From NCBI GenBank assembly GCA_031269345.1, contig JAISZH010000101.1, positions 1-45,244 of the forward strand: a stretch of 45,244 nt of DNA, written 5' to 3'. Shown in pieces: positions 37,077 to 45,244 of this stretch (position 1 is the stretch's first letter; each line of letters opens with the position of its first letter). The position numbers and the translations under genes are program-made. The notes beneath the pieces are model-generated. The model worked only from the letters and a program-made list of their open reading frames with translations, searched no databases and was not told the DNA's origin. The DNA comes from Desulfovibrio sp. GTDB lineage: Bacteria; Desulfobacterota; Desulfovibrionia; Desulfovibrionales; Desulfovibrionaceae.

Positions 37077-38000
37077 CTAACCGAGTTCCAGATGCCTGTG
37101 TTCCAACGTGGGAAAATAGTTTTTTTCCCTGAACGCCTCGGCAAGAGCTTCTGCTACCGCCACCGAGCGGTGCCTGCCGCCAGTGCAGCCAATAGCCACA
37201 GTGAGCCTGTAGCGCCCCTCTTTTTCGTTCTGCTTCAGAATAAATCCCATAAATGCCTGAAGTTTGATGAAAAACTTCCGGCCCGGGTTGTTTTTAAGAA
37301 CATAATCCCGTACCGGCGCATCCAGCCCGGATAAGGGTTTAAGTTCAGGTATGAAATACGGATTCGGCAGAAAGCGCAGATCAAAGACCATGTCGGCTTC
37401 AGAAGGTGTCCCATATTTGAAGCCAAACGTGACAAGGTGAATTTTTAGGTTGCGCGTAAGCTTGCTGAACATGTTCCATTTGGTCTGGATAAGGCGGCGC
37501 AGATCGTGAATGGAATGAGATGAGGTATCCATAACCAGATCCGCGCTCTTGCGCACATGCCGCAGGCGATAGCGTTCCTGCGCCATGGCCTGCTCAAGTC
37601 CCAGACCTTCTTTTTCAAGAGGATGCGGCCGCCTGGTGGTCGCATAGCGTTTCAGCAGGACATCATTGTTTGCCTCAAGAAAAATGACGCGTGGTACAAT
37701 GCCCTGAGAGGTCAGGTCATTTAGCGCCCTGCCCCAGCCCTGAAGGAAATCGCTTTGGCGCAGGTCCATCCCCAGGGCTATGCCCCGATATTTATCCAGA
37801 CCGTGTTCTCGGATCATTTTCGCCATGGAGGCCGCGAATTCCACCGGCAGTCCGTCCACTGTGACAAAATTAATGTCCTCGAACACTGCCAGAGCGGTGC
37901 TTTTTCCGGAACCGGACAGGCCTGTTATGATGACTACGGCGATATTATTCGCCCCGGCAGCAACAGCAAGCGATCCTGGTGGAGGAAACCCGGCTGCCAT
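37077..38000 (-). CDS. rapZ: RNase adapter / nucleotide-binding protein RapZ
   Basis: RapZ proteins link amino-sugar metabolism to small-RNA decay in enterobacteria; in other groups the role is less clear. The 307-residue protein has Walker A ITGLSGSGKST (25-35), FVTVDGLP, the RYATTRRPHPL stretch, VTFGFKYGTPSEADMVFDLRFLPNP and the C-terminal signature IGCTGGRHRSVAVAE. It follows hpf by 12 bases; the ptsN gene often found between them is absent. Confidence 0.93.
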   Translation of the reverse strand: MAAGFPPPGSLAVAAGANNIAVVIITGLSGSGKSTALAVFEDINFVTVDGLPVEFAASMAKMIREHGLDKYRGIALGMDLRQSDFLQGWGRALNDLTSQGIVPRVIFLEANNDVLLKRYATTRRPHPLEKEGLGLEQAMAQERYRLRHVRKSADLVMDTSSHSIHDLRRLIQTKWNMFSKLTRNLKIHLVTFGFKYGTPSEADMVFDLRFLPNPYFIPELKPLSGLDAPVRDYVLKNNPGRKFFIKLQAFMGFILKQNEKEGRYRLTVAIGCTGGRHRSVAVAEALAEAFREKNYFPTLEHRHLELG

Positions 38001-38012
38001 ACAAAATCCCGC

Positions 38013-38561
38013 CTATTCTCCGGGATCGATAAGGCCGAACCCACCCTGCTTGCGCCTATACAGAACATTGATTCTGTCGGTTTCGGCATTGATGAAAATA
38101 AAAACAGTGTCATCCCTTTGCCGCATCTGCAAAGCCGCCTCGTCAGCGAACATCGGCTTGGGTTCCACCTGTTCGCTCACTATAACGGGAAATTCTTCCT
38201 CTTTCCCCAGAGGCAAAGGATTTTCCGGATCCGCGCTTGCCATTCCGGGGCTTTTCCTGGACTCACGCCTTTTCTCGCGCATGCGGTCTACGTGTTTTTT
38301 CAGTTGCGCTTCTATTTTATCCTTGACCAGATCAACAGTGGCATACATATCCGAGGATTGCTCCACCGCCGATATGGAGATGCCGTCGCCTGCCAGTATC
38401 ACGTCGGCTTTATGACGGAATTTGTCCACGGTAAATACGGCGGTCAGCTCTATATTGCCGGCACGGTGAAGGAAACGTCCCAGTTTTTTAAACCGATGCT
38501 CGGCATAAGAACGCAAATGCGGTGACGGTTCGAAATTTTTAAAAGTCAAGGCGATGTTCAT
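38013..38561 (-). CDS. hpf: Long-form ribosome hibernation promoting factor
   Basis: HPF binds idle ribosomes and dimerises them in stationary phase. The 182-residue length marks the long form. The N-terminal domain is MNIALTFKNFEPSPHLRSYAEHRFKKL, and the C-terminal dimerisation domain includes FADEAALQMRQRDDTVFIFINAETDRINVLYRRKQGGFGLI. AAGGAGG lies seven bases before the start. It is encoded between rpoN and rapZ, the common arrangement. Confidence 0.94.
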   Translation of the reverse strand: MNIALTFKNFEPSPHLRSYAEHRFKKLGRFLHRAGNIELTAVFTVDKFRHKADVILAGDGISISAVEQSSDMYATVDLVKDKIEAQLKKHVDRMREKRRESRKSPGMASADPENPLPLGKEEEFPVIVSEQVEPKPMFADEAALQMRQRDDTVFIFINAETDRINVLYRRKQGGFGLIDPGE

Positions 38562-38611
38562 ATAACCTCCTTGTGCATGAACAGGCAGGGCTCGCTCCGA
38601 TCTCCAGACGG

Positions 38612-40036
38612 TCAGAAAAATATTCTTCGTTTTGATGAGGAAGGTATTCCCAAGGCGGTGCGATACTTCGCGACCGTTCGCCGTGCGATGCTGACTTTGA
38701 GTTCTTCTTTGAGCAGTTCGCCGATATGTTCGTCACTCATCGGCGCTTTTGGATCTTCGGCGGCAATATATCGTTTAATCAATGATTTTACGCTTTCGGA
38801 ACCAACTTCTGTGCCATCCTCCAAAGACAACGAACTGTTGAAGAAAAATTTTAACTCAAAAGTGCCGTACGGCGTGGCGGCGTATTTATTGGAAGTTATA
38901 CGGCTGATTGTAGATTCGTGCATATTTATGTCATCCGCAATATCTTTGAGTATCAACGGTTTGAGGCAAGAAATGCCGTTCAGGAAGAAATCTTTCTGGA
39001 AACGGACGATACTTTCCATGACCCTGTAAAGCGTACGCTGCCTTTGGAAGAGACTCTTGATCAGCCACTCGGCGGAATGTTTTTTTTCCTGATAATATTC
39101 CTTGTCGGTCGGCTTGGCAGTTTTGATGCTGTCCGGGTAAAGCGAGGACAGTTGAAGCCGGGGAAGCCCGTCCTCGTTGAGTACGATAATGAAGTCGTCA
39201 TCCATGCGGTATACATAGACGTCAGGAGAAACATAGGTCGGCTCGCTGCCGCCGAAACTGGCGCCTGGCATGGGATCGAGCCCCTGGATTATGCCCAGGT
39301 ATTCTTTTAGATCTTCAAGCGTCAGTTTAAATTTACGCAAAATCGTCTTATAACGCTTTGCTTCCAGGTCTTCCAGATGTTCGACCACCAGGGACACCAA
39401 GATGGGGTCCCGGTCATAATGCAAATTTTCCAGTTGGATGAGCAGACACTCTTGCGGGGTACGCGCGGCCACTCCCACCGGATCGAAACGCTGAACGGCG
39501 CTCAGGACTTTTTCAATCTTCTCGGCGGTAGTTCCTGCCAGCGCGGCCAAATCTTGAATCGACGCCTGCAAGTAGCCTGAAGAACTCAAGTTTCCTATAA
39601 TCGCTTCGCCAATGTCCTTTTCTTCGTCCGTAAGGCGGGAGAAGCGCAATTGCCAGGCAAGATGCCCTTCAAGGGTTTTTGTCCCCGCATAGCGGGCTTC
39701 AAAATTCGCCCCTTCTTCCAGGCTTTCCAGTTCATGCCGCGAAGACTGCCTTGAGGTGCTGGAAAAATCGCCCAGATAATCCTCCCAGTCCGCGTTGCGT
39801 GCGACCTCCGCACTGTAGGCGTCCTTGTCATCCTCGCTGCCGGATCGCTTTTCTTCGGCGGGCTGGATATTTTCCTCAACCGCTTCTTCCAAAAAAGGAT
39901 TTTCCAGAAGTTCATTTTGTACAGTTTCAACCAATTCCAGGCGCGAAAGCTGCAAGAGCCGGATAGCCTGCTGCAACTGCGGAGTCATTATGATCTGTTG
40001 AGTCAATTTTAATTGTTGGCGCAGTCCGAGATCCAT
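38612..40036 (-). CDS. rpoN: RNA polymerase sigma-54 factor
   Basis: RpoN directs transcription from -24/-12 promoters with AAA+ activators. The 474-residue protein has the glutamine-rich region I (LRQQLKLTQQIIMTPQLQQAIRLLQL), an acidic linker, the core-binding domain (about 110-300), the helix-turn-helix (DIADDINMHESTISRITSNKYAATPYGTFELKFFF) and the RpoN box ARRTVAKYR near the end. AAGGA precedes the start and a promoter lies upstream. It is usually directly downstream of lptB; here it is on the opposite strand. Confidence 0.96.
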   Translation of the reverse strand: MDLGLRQQLKLTQQIIMTPQLQQAIRLLQLSRLELVETVQNELLENPFLEEAVEENIQPAEEKRSGSEDDKDAYSAEVARNADWEDYLGDFSSTSRQSSRHELESLEEGANFEARYAGTKTLEGHLAWQLRFSRLTDEEKDIGEAIIGNLSSSGYLQASIQDLAALAGTTAEKIEKVLSAVQRFDPVGVAARTPQECLLIQLENLHYDRDPILVSLVVEHLEDLEAKRYKTILRKFKLTLEDLKEYLGIIQGLDPMPGASFGGSEPTYVSPDVYVYRMDDDFIIVLNEDGLPRLQLSSLYPDSIKTAKPTDKEYYQEKKHSAEWLIKSLFQRQRTLYRVMESIVRFQKDFFLNGISCLKPLILKDIADDINMHESTISRITSNKYAATPYGTFELKFFFNSSLSLEDGTEVGSESVKSLIKRYIAAEDPKAPMSDEHIGELLKEELKVSIARRTVAKYRTALGIPSSSKRRIFF

Positions 40037-40080
40037 GCAAAATCCTTGTCTGTTTTGTGAATATTGCCACAGTTTCCCTT

Positions 40081-40110
40081 TTTATGCAAGCTTTGTGCCT
40101 TATTTGTCAA
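40081..40110 (-). promoter_or_regulatory. Putative sigma-70 promoter of rpoN-hpf-rapZ
   Basis: On the minus strand TTGACA (40110-40105) and CATAAA (40086-40081) are 18 bases apart, about 45 bases before the rpoN start. The -35 box is a perfect match. It implies rpoN has its own promoter rather than read-through from lptB. Confidence 0.5.
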
Positions 40111-40136
40111 ATATAATGTTTTCGCCACTGCAGCCA

Positions 40137-40200
40137 TACCGGAAGCGCTTCGCAAGTGATTTTTGATCAGGCTCGAAGCCGAAAGCCTCGTCTTCCGGTA
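40137..40200. other. Multibranched inverted repeat between rlmD and rpoN
   Basis: TACCGGAAG (40137-40145) pairs with CTTCCGGTA (40192-40200), and the interior holds shorter complementary arms (for example aggct/agcct). It begins nine bases after the rlmD stop and may act as its terminator or as another structured repeat. No other copy was seen in the window. Confidence 0.4.
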
Positions 40201-40209
40201 GGTGTTTCA

Positions 40210-41712
40210 CTACCTCTTCTCGAAGACCAGAAGATTTTCCACATGCGGGCTGTACGGGAACATGTCCAGAGGCAGGCTTTTCAACGCCCGCCAACGTCCT
40301 TTCAGACGCAAGGCGTCACGCGCCTGGCTTGCCGGGTTGCAGGAAACGTAAAGCAGGCGACGGGCCGGCACGGCAAGCAGCAATTCGATGAGGGCATCGG
40401 GCAGCCCGAAACGCGGCGGATCCGCAACGACGATGTCCGGAGCGGGCAAATCGCGCATCGCACCGGGAAAATTCAGATCACAGACATGGAAAAAACAGTT
40501 TGACAAACCCATAGCTCCGGCATTTTCCCGGGCACAGGCCACCGCTTCGGGCGAGACCTCCACACCGTGGACGGTGGCCACAGACCTTGCCAGAAACATG
40601 GCTATACAGCCGACCCCCGAGAACAGATCCCAGACAATATCCGTAGAACGCGCCTTTGCCTGCTCGGCGACAAGTTCGAAAAGACGCAGCGCAACTTTTG
40701 TGTTCGTCTGCATAAAGACATTGTACGAGGCTTTTGCCGTCACATGCCCAAAAGATTCAAGATAGGCATCAGAGCCAAAGCCTTGCACTTTTTTTTCTCC
40801 ATAGGCGATATCCGAAAGCGCGCGACGTTCCGTATGCACAAAACCCGTCAGGGCAAAGCGATCCATCAGCCGTTCCCCCAGCATGCGCAGTCTCTCAAGC
40901 CGGGTAAGGCGTCGGTATGCGCTGTCCCCTGCCGCGTTTGGCGCGCCTGCCTGCCCTGCCTTGTCCCGAGCCAGATGGTCTGATCCGCTGATAATCTCAA
41001 TCAGCAACTGCCGCCTGCCGTCTGGCATATATTCCGGACTGTGCGCCACCAGCCTGCGTAAATAGCCGGGATCGCCCCCCCCGGACAAAGCACTCTTACC
41101 GGCGGCATTACACGCAGGCTTACCCCAGGCTGGAATGCCGAGACGGTTTACCTCACGACGCACATAATCCAGCAGTTGCATTACAGGCACCTCTTGAGCT
41201 ACGCAATGCGTTGTCTCAATTAGTTCGCGTCCGTCTCTGCCGCGCAAGCCAAGAAGAATTCCTCTGTTTTCGACCGGAGTGAAGGCATAGGACACCTTGG
41301 CCCGCCAAGCGAGTTTGCGTGCCGAGGGTTCCACCGGGCTTATATCCCCGAGTTCGAGTTTGCCGATGCGCGAAAGGCATTGTCGCACATAATCGCGTTT
41401 CCACTCAAGGAGTGCCTGATAGGAGTAGTGCTGTAAAACGCAACCGCCGCAATCGCGTACATGTGGACACAGCGCGGGCACCGCATTCGGAGAGGGTTTC
41501 AATACGCTTTCAATGCGGGCATGCAGCAGATTTTTTTTAACGCCTGTTATCCTGGCCCGGACAATTTCCCCCGGCAGACCTTTATCCAAAAAAACCACCC
41601 GGCCTGAGCTACGCGCAATGCCTTCCCCTTTCACGCTCAGGTCGGAAATAAGCAGGTTCTCCAACATATCGCCAACGACCGGGGCAGGAGAAAACGCATT
41701 TTCCCGTCGCAT
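40210..41712 (-). CDS. rlmD: 23S rRNA (uracil-C5)-methyltransferase, RlmD/RumA type
   Basis: The 500-residue enzyme methylates a uracil C5 of 23S rRNA using AdoMet. A TRAM domain (LLISDLSVKGEGIARSSGRVVFLDKG) is followed by the [4Fe-4S] cysteines C-x5-C-x2-C (CPHVRDCGGC), the AdoMet motif WDLFSGVGCIAMFLA, ADPPRFGLPDALIELL and the catalytic cysteine in LLYVSCNPASQARD. RlmC or RlmCD activity is an alternative. The start at 41712 has GGAGG five bases upstream; the track ORF begins in the repeat at 41811. Confidence 0.88.
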   Translation of the reverse strand: MRRENAFSPAPVVGDMLENLLISDLSVKGEGIARSSGRVVFLDKGLPGEIVRARITGVKKNLLHARIESVLKPSPNAVPALCPHVRDCGGCVLQHYSYQALLEWKRDYVRQCLSRIGKLELGDISPVEPSARKLAWRAKVSYAFTPVENRGILLGLRGRDGRELIETTHCVAQEVPVMQLLDYVRREVNRLGIPAWGKPACNAAGKSALSGGGDPGYLRRLVAHSPEYMPDGRRQLLIEIISGSDHLARDKAGQAGAPNAAGDSAYRRLTRLERLRMLGERLMDRFALTGFVHTERRALSDIAYGEKKVQGFGSDAYLESFGHVTAKASYNVFMQTNTKVALRLFELVAEQAKARSTDIVWDLFSGVGCIAMFLARSVATVHGVEVSPEAVACARENAGAMGLSNCFFHVCDLNFPGAMRDLPAPDIVVADPPRFGLPDALIELLLAVPARRLLYVSCNPASQARDALRLKGRWRALKSLPLDMFPYSPHVENLLVFEKR

Positions 41713-41736
41713 ACATGCCTCCGCGTCAAAATAAAA

Positions 41737-41825
41737 GCCGGCTTGTAGCCGGCCCCTTTGAGATATCACGCCTGTTGGCGTCCGCTCTCGCGGCCGCCAG
41801 AGCAATTTCAAAGTGAAATTGCTCT
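41737..41825. repeat. Composite hairpin repeat between bamD and rlmD
   Basis: It holds GCCGGCT-TGT-AGCCGGC (41737-41753), ACGCC/GGCGT (41768-41781), the cggccgccagag module shared with 3407-3430 in reverse, and agagcaatttca-aag-tgaaattgctct (41799-41825), whose core equals the hairpin at 23810. The last hairpin overlaps the bamD stop codon. The reverse strand also contains acaggcgtgatatc, matching the unit at 5236. Confidence 0.7.
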
Positions 41826-42552
41826 AAAGCCACTTGAACCAGTCGCGCCATGATCCTTCACGTTGTTTGCGCGTGTCCTCCGCTTCATTTTCTGTATTCA
41901 AAACAAAGGCAGCTTTGGATTTTTCTATGGCAAATTCATAGATTTCAGTAACATCTTGATATTTGTCTATGATTACTTTGTATCTCGCCAAGGCTGAGGC
42001 ATAACGGCCCATACGGTAATAAAAATCCGCGTAGAAAAGCTCGTGTTCGGCCATGAGTTTACGGCATTCCTTCATTTTTTCAGCGGATACCGCGGCATAT
42101 TCCGTATTTGGATAACTTTCGATCAGACGCTGAAAATAGGAATAAGCTTCGACAATAGGATCCGACGGTCGATCAATGGAGGGGTAGCCGTTCATGCTGG
42201 CCATGCCTATGTTGAACAGCACATAGGGAATTGCCTGATGCCTGGGATGCAAACTTTCAAATTCCTTATAGGCATCAACGGCCGCCGGCCATTCTTCATC
42301 TAAAAAATAGCAGTCCGCCAGGGAAAGCTCGGCTTCCACGGCATATGGGCTGAAAGGGAAAAGATCTTTCAATTTTGAGTAATATTTGCTCGCCCCTACG
42401 TAATTTTTGTCACGCATGGCGTCATTGCCGGCTTCGAAAAGCTCCTGAGCGGTATCTTCCCCTGGCGGCAGATAAAACCAGTCAATAATACCGCAGCCGG
42501 AAAGCAGGAAAACTATGATAAAAACGCCTAAAAACCGCGCCGGTTTATCCAT
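41824..42552 (-). CDS. bamD: Outer membrane protein assembly factor BamD
   Basis: BamD is the essential lipoprotein partner of BamA in folding outer-membrane barrels. The 242-residue precursor has a lipoprotein signal ([21 protein letters not shown]) and tetratricopeptide-like helical repeats, e.g. AQELFEAGNDAMRDKNYVGA, SPYAVEAELSLADCYFL and YPNTEYAAVSAEKMKECR. The start at 42552 yields this signal; the track start at 42603 does not. It overlaps the trxB end by eight bases, so it lies in the trxA-trxB-bamD operon. Confidence 0.92.
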   Translation of the reverse strand: MDKPARFLGVFIIVFLLSGCGIIDWFYLPPGEDTAQELFEAGNDAMRDKNYVGASKYYSKLKDLFPFSPYAVEAELSLADCYFLDEEWPAAVDAYKEFESLHPRHQAIPYVLFNIGMASMNGYPSIDRPSDPIVEAYSYFQRLIESYPNTEYAAVSAEKMKECRKLMAEHELFYADFYYRMGRYASALARYKVIIDKYQDVTEIYEFAIEKSKAAFVLNTENEAEDTRKQREGSWRDWFKWL

Positions 42553-43471
42553 GAGCGTGTTCCAGGTATGAATTGACCGCATTGGCGGCAGTTGCACCCT
42601 CACCGGCAGCCGTTATGATCTGGCGGCAGAGTTTGGAACGAATGTCACCCGCCGCGAAAACGCCGGGCAGATTAGTGCGCATCTCTGTGTCCGTTATTAC
42701 AAAGCCCTGTTCGTCGCGGGCGATTTCCGCAGGCAAAAACCGCGAGAGCGGCTCAAAACCCACAAAAACAAAAAGACCGTTCAAGGGCAGGAATTCTTCA
42801 TTGCCTGTGTCCAGTCTTTTGAGGCTGACCCCTTCCAGCTCTTTTTCCCCATGCAGGGCGGAAATTACGGTGCACATCTCAAAAACTACGTTTTTCACCG
42901 ACTTCAGCCTGTCCACGTAAAGAGGGACGGCCCGAAAGGAGTTTCTGCGATGGATAAGGTGCACCTTAGACACTATTTTGGTCAGATGCAGGGCTTCCTC
43001 CACGGCCGAATTGCCGCCGCCGGCCACTCCCACGACCTGTCCTCTGAAAAAATTCCCGTCACACATCGCGCAGTGGGAGATACCGCGGCCCAGCAGACGA
43101 TCTTCATTGGGCAGGCCAAGTTTACGGTGGCGAACGCCGGAACAGATGACAACGCTGTCAGCTTCCAGCCAGTCCTCGTCAACATGCAGCAGTTTGCGTT
43201 CTCCGTCAATTTTCAGTTCGGATATCTCGCCCTGAACTCGCGTCAAATTGGCGTAAGATTCCAGTTGATCCGAGAAAAGATCCGCCAATTCGTACCCTTT
43301 TATTCCCTTGGGAAAACCAGGATAGTTTTCCACCTCGCAGGTTTGCAATAAAAGGCCGCCGGGTGAAAGTTGTTCCGCTAATGCCGTCTTTATTCCAAAA
43401 CGTGCGAGATAGACGGCCGCCGTCATCCCGGCGGGCCCCGCTCCGACAACTACGGCCTCATAGCGTTTCAT
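42545..43471 (-). CDS. trxB: Thioredoxin reductase
   Basis: TrxB reduces thioredoxin with NADPH through FAD and a redox disulfide. The 308-residue protein has [19 protein letters not shown] for FAD, the redox-active [10 protein letters not shown] (C-x-x-C, about residue 135), the nucleotide motif [22 protein letters not shown] and [15 protein letters not shown]. It overlaps trxA (ATGA) upstream and bamD downstream. NADPH against NADH use cannot be settled from motifs alone. Confidence 0.95.
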   Translation of the reverse strand: MKRYEAVVVGAGPAGMTAAVYLARFGIKTALAEQLSPGGLLLQTCEVENYPGFPKGIKGYELADLFSDQLESYANLTRVQGEISELKIDGERKLLHVDEDWLEADSVVICSGVRHRKLGLPNEDRLLGRGISHCAMCDGNFFRGQVVGVAGGGNSAVEEALHLTKIVSKVHLIHRRNSFRAVPLYVDRLKSVKNVVFEMCTVISALHGEKELEGVSLKRLDTGNEEFLPLNGLFVFVGFEPLSRFLPAEIARDEQGFVITDTEMRTNLPGVFAAGDIRSKLCRQIITAAGEGATAANAVNSYLEHAHG

Positions 43472-43794
43472 CCGGTCAGAACCTTATGGTTTATAATCTC
43501 CTTAAGATTGGCCTTGGACACCGCACCGGTGATCTGATCAACGATCTGGCCCTTGTCGAAGATGATCATGGTCGGAATGGCGCGTATGCCGTATTTGGTG
43601 GAGCTAACGGGATTTTCGTCCACATTGAGTTTATATACGGATATCTTTCCTTCGTATTCAGCACTTATTTCTTCTATCACCGGGCCAATCGAGCGGCATG
43701 GACCGCACCAGGACGCCCAGAAATCAACCAGAACCGGTAACGGCGATTGAATGACATCTTTTTCGAAATCGCCATCTGTCACCGCTTTTGACAT
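43468..43794 (-). CDS. trxA: Thioredoxin
   Basis: The 108-residue cytoplasmic thioredoxin has the active site WCGPC (C30, C33), [13 protein letters not shown], the strand [10 protein letters not shown] and the cis-proline loop [15 protein letters not shown] lies before the start, and a strong promoter is seen upstream. It is first in the trxA-trxB-bamD operon. Confidence 0.96.
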   Translation of the reverse strand: MSKAVTDGDFEKDVIQSPLPVLVDFWASWCGPCRSIGPVIEEISAEYEGKISVYKLNVDENPVSSTKYGIRAIPTMIIFDKGQIVDQITGAVSKANLKEIINHKVLTG

Positions 43795-43851
43795 AGCACT
43801 CTCCTTCCAGCTTTAAAATTTACCCATTTGGTCCCGCCCTGAAACTTCCCC

Positions 43852-43880
43852 ACAATAGTCGGCCAGCACTTCGCTGTCAA
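43852..43880 (-). promoter_or_regulatory. Putative strong promoter of trxA-trxB-bamD
   Basis: On the minus strand TTGACA (43880-43875) and TATTGT (43857-43852) are separated by 17 bases. The -35 box is perfect and the spacing ideal. The start codon of trxA follows about 58 bases later. Confidence 0.6.
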
Positions 43881-43933
43881 CACAATTTCCCGGCTGGCTT
43901 CACGGCTGACAACGGCATTGCCCGCTTCCCATT

Positions 43934-45082
43934 TCAAAGGATGGTCTTGCCATCCGGAAGCCCAACCATCTGAGCTTCCTTTTTCGAACAATATCCGCCC
44001 TGCCTGCTCCGGAGCATGTCCTGAGGAACAGGAGTGCCGCGCGGCACGGCACGCATACCCAAACCGTGCTCATATCCCATATCGGCCAGCAGCAACCCCA
44101 GATAGGCGATCATCGCACCGTTGTCAGCGCACAATTCCAAAGGTGGGACATTGCACTCAAGGCCGCGTTCCGCTGCAATTCGCCCGACACTTAAGCGCAG
44201 CAGAGAGTTAGCCGCAACCCCGCCCGCCAGGATGATGCTCTGCATATCAGCATTTTCCCTTCTGCTCAGGGTCTGCTCTACCCTCAGACAGAGACAGTCA
44301 ACAACCGCCTGCCGGTAAGAAGCACAGGTATCCGCCAGGCATTGCCTCGTCTGCCTGTTCTGCGGCAGAGACAACTCCCCGTTTTGCACGTCAAAGGACG
44401 CTCTGAGTTCGGGATGCCGGGAAACATGGAGCCACATGGCGGTCTTCAAGCCGCTGAAACTGAAATCCAGATTGTCCTTTCCAGTATGCGGACGAGGGAA
44501 AAGCCCTGCTTGTACAACGCCATCCTGCGCCAGACGGTCTATGTGCCTCCCGGCCGGATACGGAAGGCCAAGCATTTTTCCGGCTTTGTCAAAGGCTTCC
44601 CCTGCCGCGTCATCGGAGCTTTTTCCCAGAACGGTGAATTTGTCCGGCCCCTCTACCCTGTATAGCAGGGTATGCCCACCTGAAACCAGCAGAGCCAATG
44701 CAGGCAGACTCAACCTGTTTTTCAAGCCGGCGGCGAAAACATGGGCGTGCAGATGGTTGATTCCTATAAAGCGCACGCCACTGCCCAGAGCGAAGGCTTT
44801 AGCGAAAGCGACGCCTACCAGAAGACTGCCGAGCAGCCCTGGTCCCCTGGCGGGAGAGACAAGCTCAATATCTTCCGCTCTTACCCCGGTGCGCTCAAGA
44901 AGGCGATCAAAGAGGCCGCCGATGTTTTTGGCGTGTTCACGCGAAGCGAGTTCAGGCACAACTCCGCCGAACAGAGCGTGCAGATCGTTCTGGCTCCACG
45001 TCTCCACCCCCAGGATTTCAGCGTCGGCGACAAGCGCCAGAGAGGTGTCGTCGCATGAAGTCTCTATTCCGAGACAAAGCAT
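43934..45082 (-). CDS. tsaD: tRNA N6-threonylcarbamoyladenosine synthase catalytic subunit TsaD
   Basis: TsaD transfers threonylcarbamoyl to A37 of ANN-reading tRNAs, with TsaB and TsaE. The 382-residue protein begins MLCLGIETSCDDTSLALV and has the metal-binding INHLHAHVFAA (about residue 110), LLVSGGHTLLYRV, DDAAGEAFDKAGKMLGLPYPAG, the AGGVAANSLLR loop and CADNGAMIAYLG. It is about 40 residues longer than typical members at the C-terminus. No clear ribosome site was seen, but the start matches the family. Confidence 0.95.
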   Translation of the reverse strand: MLCLGIETSCDDTSLALVADAEILGVETWSQNDLHALFGGVVPELASREHAKNIGGLFDRLLERTGVRAEDIELVSPARGPGLLGSLLVGVAFAKAFALGSGVRFIGINHLHAHVFAAGLKNRLSLPALALLVSGGHTLLYRVEGPDKFTVLGKSSDDAAGEAFDKAGKMLGLPYPAGRHIDRLAQDGVVQAGLFPRPHTGKDNLDFSFSGLKTAMWLHVSRHPELRASFDVQNGELSLPQNRQTRQCLADTCASYRQAVVDCLCLRVEQTLSRRENADMQSIILAGGVAANSLLRLSVGRIAAERGLECNVPPLELCADNGAMIAYLGLLLADMGYEHGLGMRAVPRGTPVPQDMLRSRQGGYCSKKEAQMVGLPDGKTIL

Positions 45083-45152
45083 GGCAAAACCGGGCAGTGT
45101 ATCAATTCAGATTTTTGGAGCTTTGCCCAAACACCATCGGGAGTACGATAGT

Positions 45153-45192
45153 AGAGGCGTGACGTCGCACTGGAGCATTTTACCTTTGAGAT
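45153..45192 (+). repeat. Intergenic repeat at the window's right end
   Basis: gaggcgtgacgtcgcactgg resembles the units at 5152 and 5236, and is followed by agcattttacctttgagatg, similar to the modules at 735 and 36879. The flanks 45083-45152 and 45193-45244 show no gene. Confidence 0.5.
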
Positions 45193-45244
45193 GATGTATC
45201 CTGCCCTCTCCAGTCTACTCCCGCTCCGGCGTTTAACAGCGCAA

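Overview
This window looks like chromosomal DNA of a deltaproteobacterium of the Desulfovibrionaceae type. The evidence is a moderately GC-rich backbone, an NfnAB (SudBA-like) ferredoxin:NADP oxidoreductase, the cluster pyrG-kdsA-kdsC-lptCAB next to rpoN-hpf-rapZ and a mannose-type PTS EIIA, ispE followed by tRNA-Gln, and a complete set of LPS and outer-membrane genes (lolA, msbA, bamD, two acyltransferases, a heptosyltransferase). Assignment below family level is not possible from this sequence alone.

Layout. Bases 1-3.6 kb are an accessory module: a decayed hicBA toxin-antitoxin pair on the minus strand and a PstI/BsuBI-like type II restriction-modification pair on the plus strand, with the missing 3' end of hicB at the far end of the module behind a 37-bp direct repeat. 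Bases 3.6-10.3 kb carry a MATE exporter, nfnAB behind a repeat-containing leader, a remnant of an IS630-like transposase and a large heme-binding hybrid sensor kinase. Bases 10.25-11.8 kb hold an IS4-family insertion sequence inside a small element with inverted termini and internal hairpins. Bases 12-20.3 kb are housekeeping genes: aroQ, efp, ftsK, lolA, a lipoprotein and mutS. Bases 20.4-25 kb alternate short genes (LapA-like, HIT, hslV, ispE, tRNA-Gln, radical SAM) with structured intergenic repeats. Bases 25.1-36.3 kb are mainly envelope biogenesis (GT9 heptosyltransferase, msbA, two acyltransferases, kdsA, kdsC, lptC, lptA, lptB) with purQ and pyrG between. Bases 36.3-40.1 kb carry EIIA-Man, rapZ, hpf and rpoN on the opposite strand to lptB, with no ptsN. 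Bases 40.2-45.1 kb carry rlmD, bamD, trxB, trxA and tsaD.

How the genes fit together. KdsA and KdsC make KDO, a GT9 enzyme and LpxL-like acyltransferases build inner core and lipid A, MsbA flips it, and LptB/C/A export it. LolA and BamD serve outer-membrane lipoproteins and barrels. TrxA/TrxB and NfnAB handle thiol and pyridine-nucleotide redox balance. RpoN, HPF, RapZ and EIIA form the usual nitrogen/PTS-linked regulatory block.

The most unusual content is intergenic. At least five copies of an approximately 90-nt three-hairpin element, and three copies of a second multi-hairpin array, recur between genes. Several stems differ between copies by paired, compensatory changes, which points to selection on a folded nucleic acid. 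The second notable signal is the circularly permuted hicB gene that brackets the restriction-modification module.
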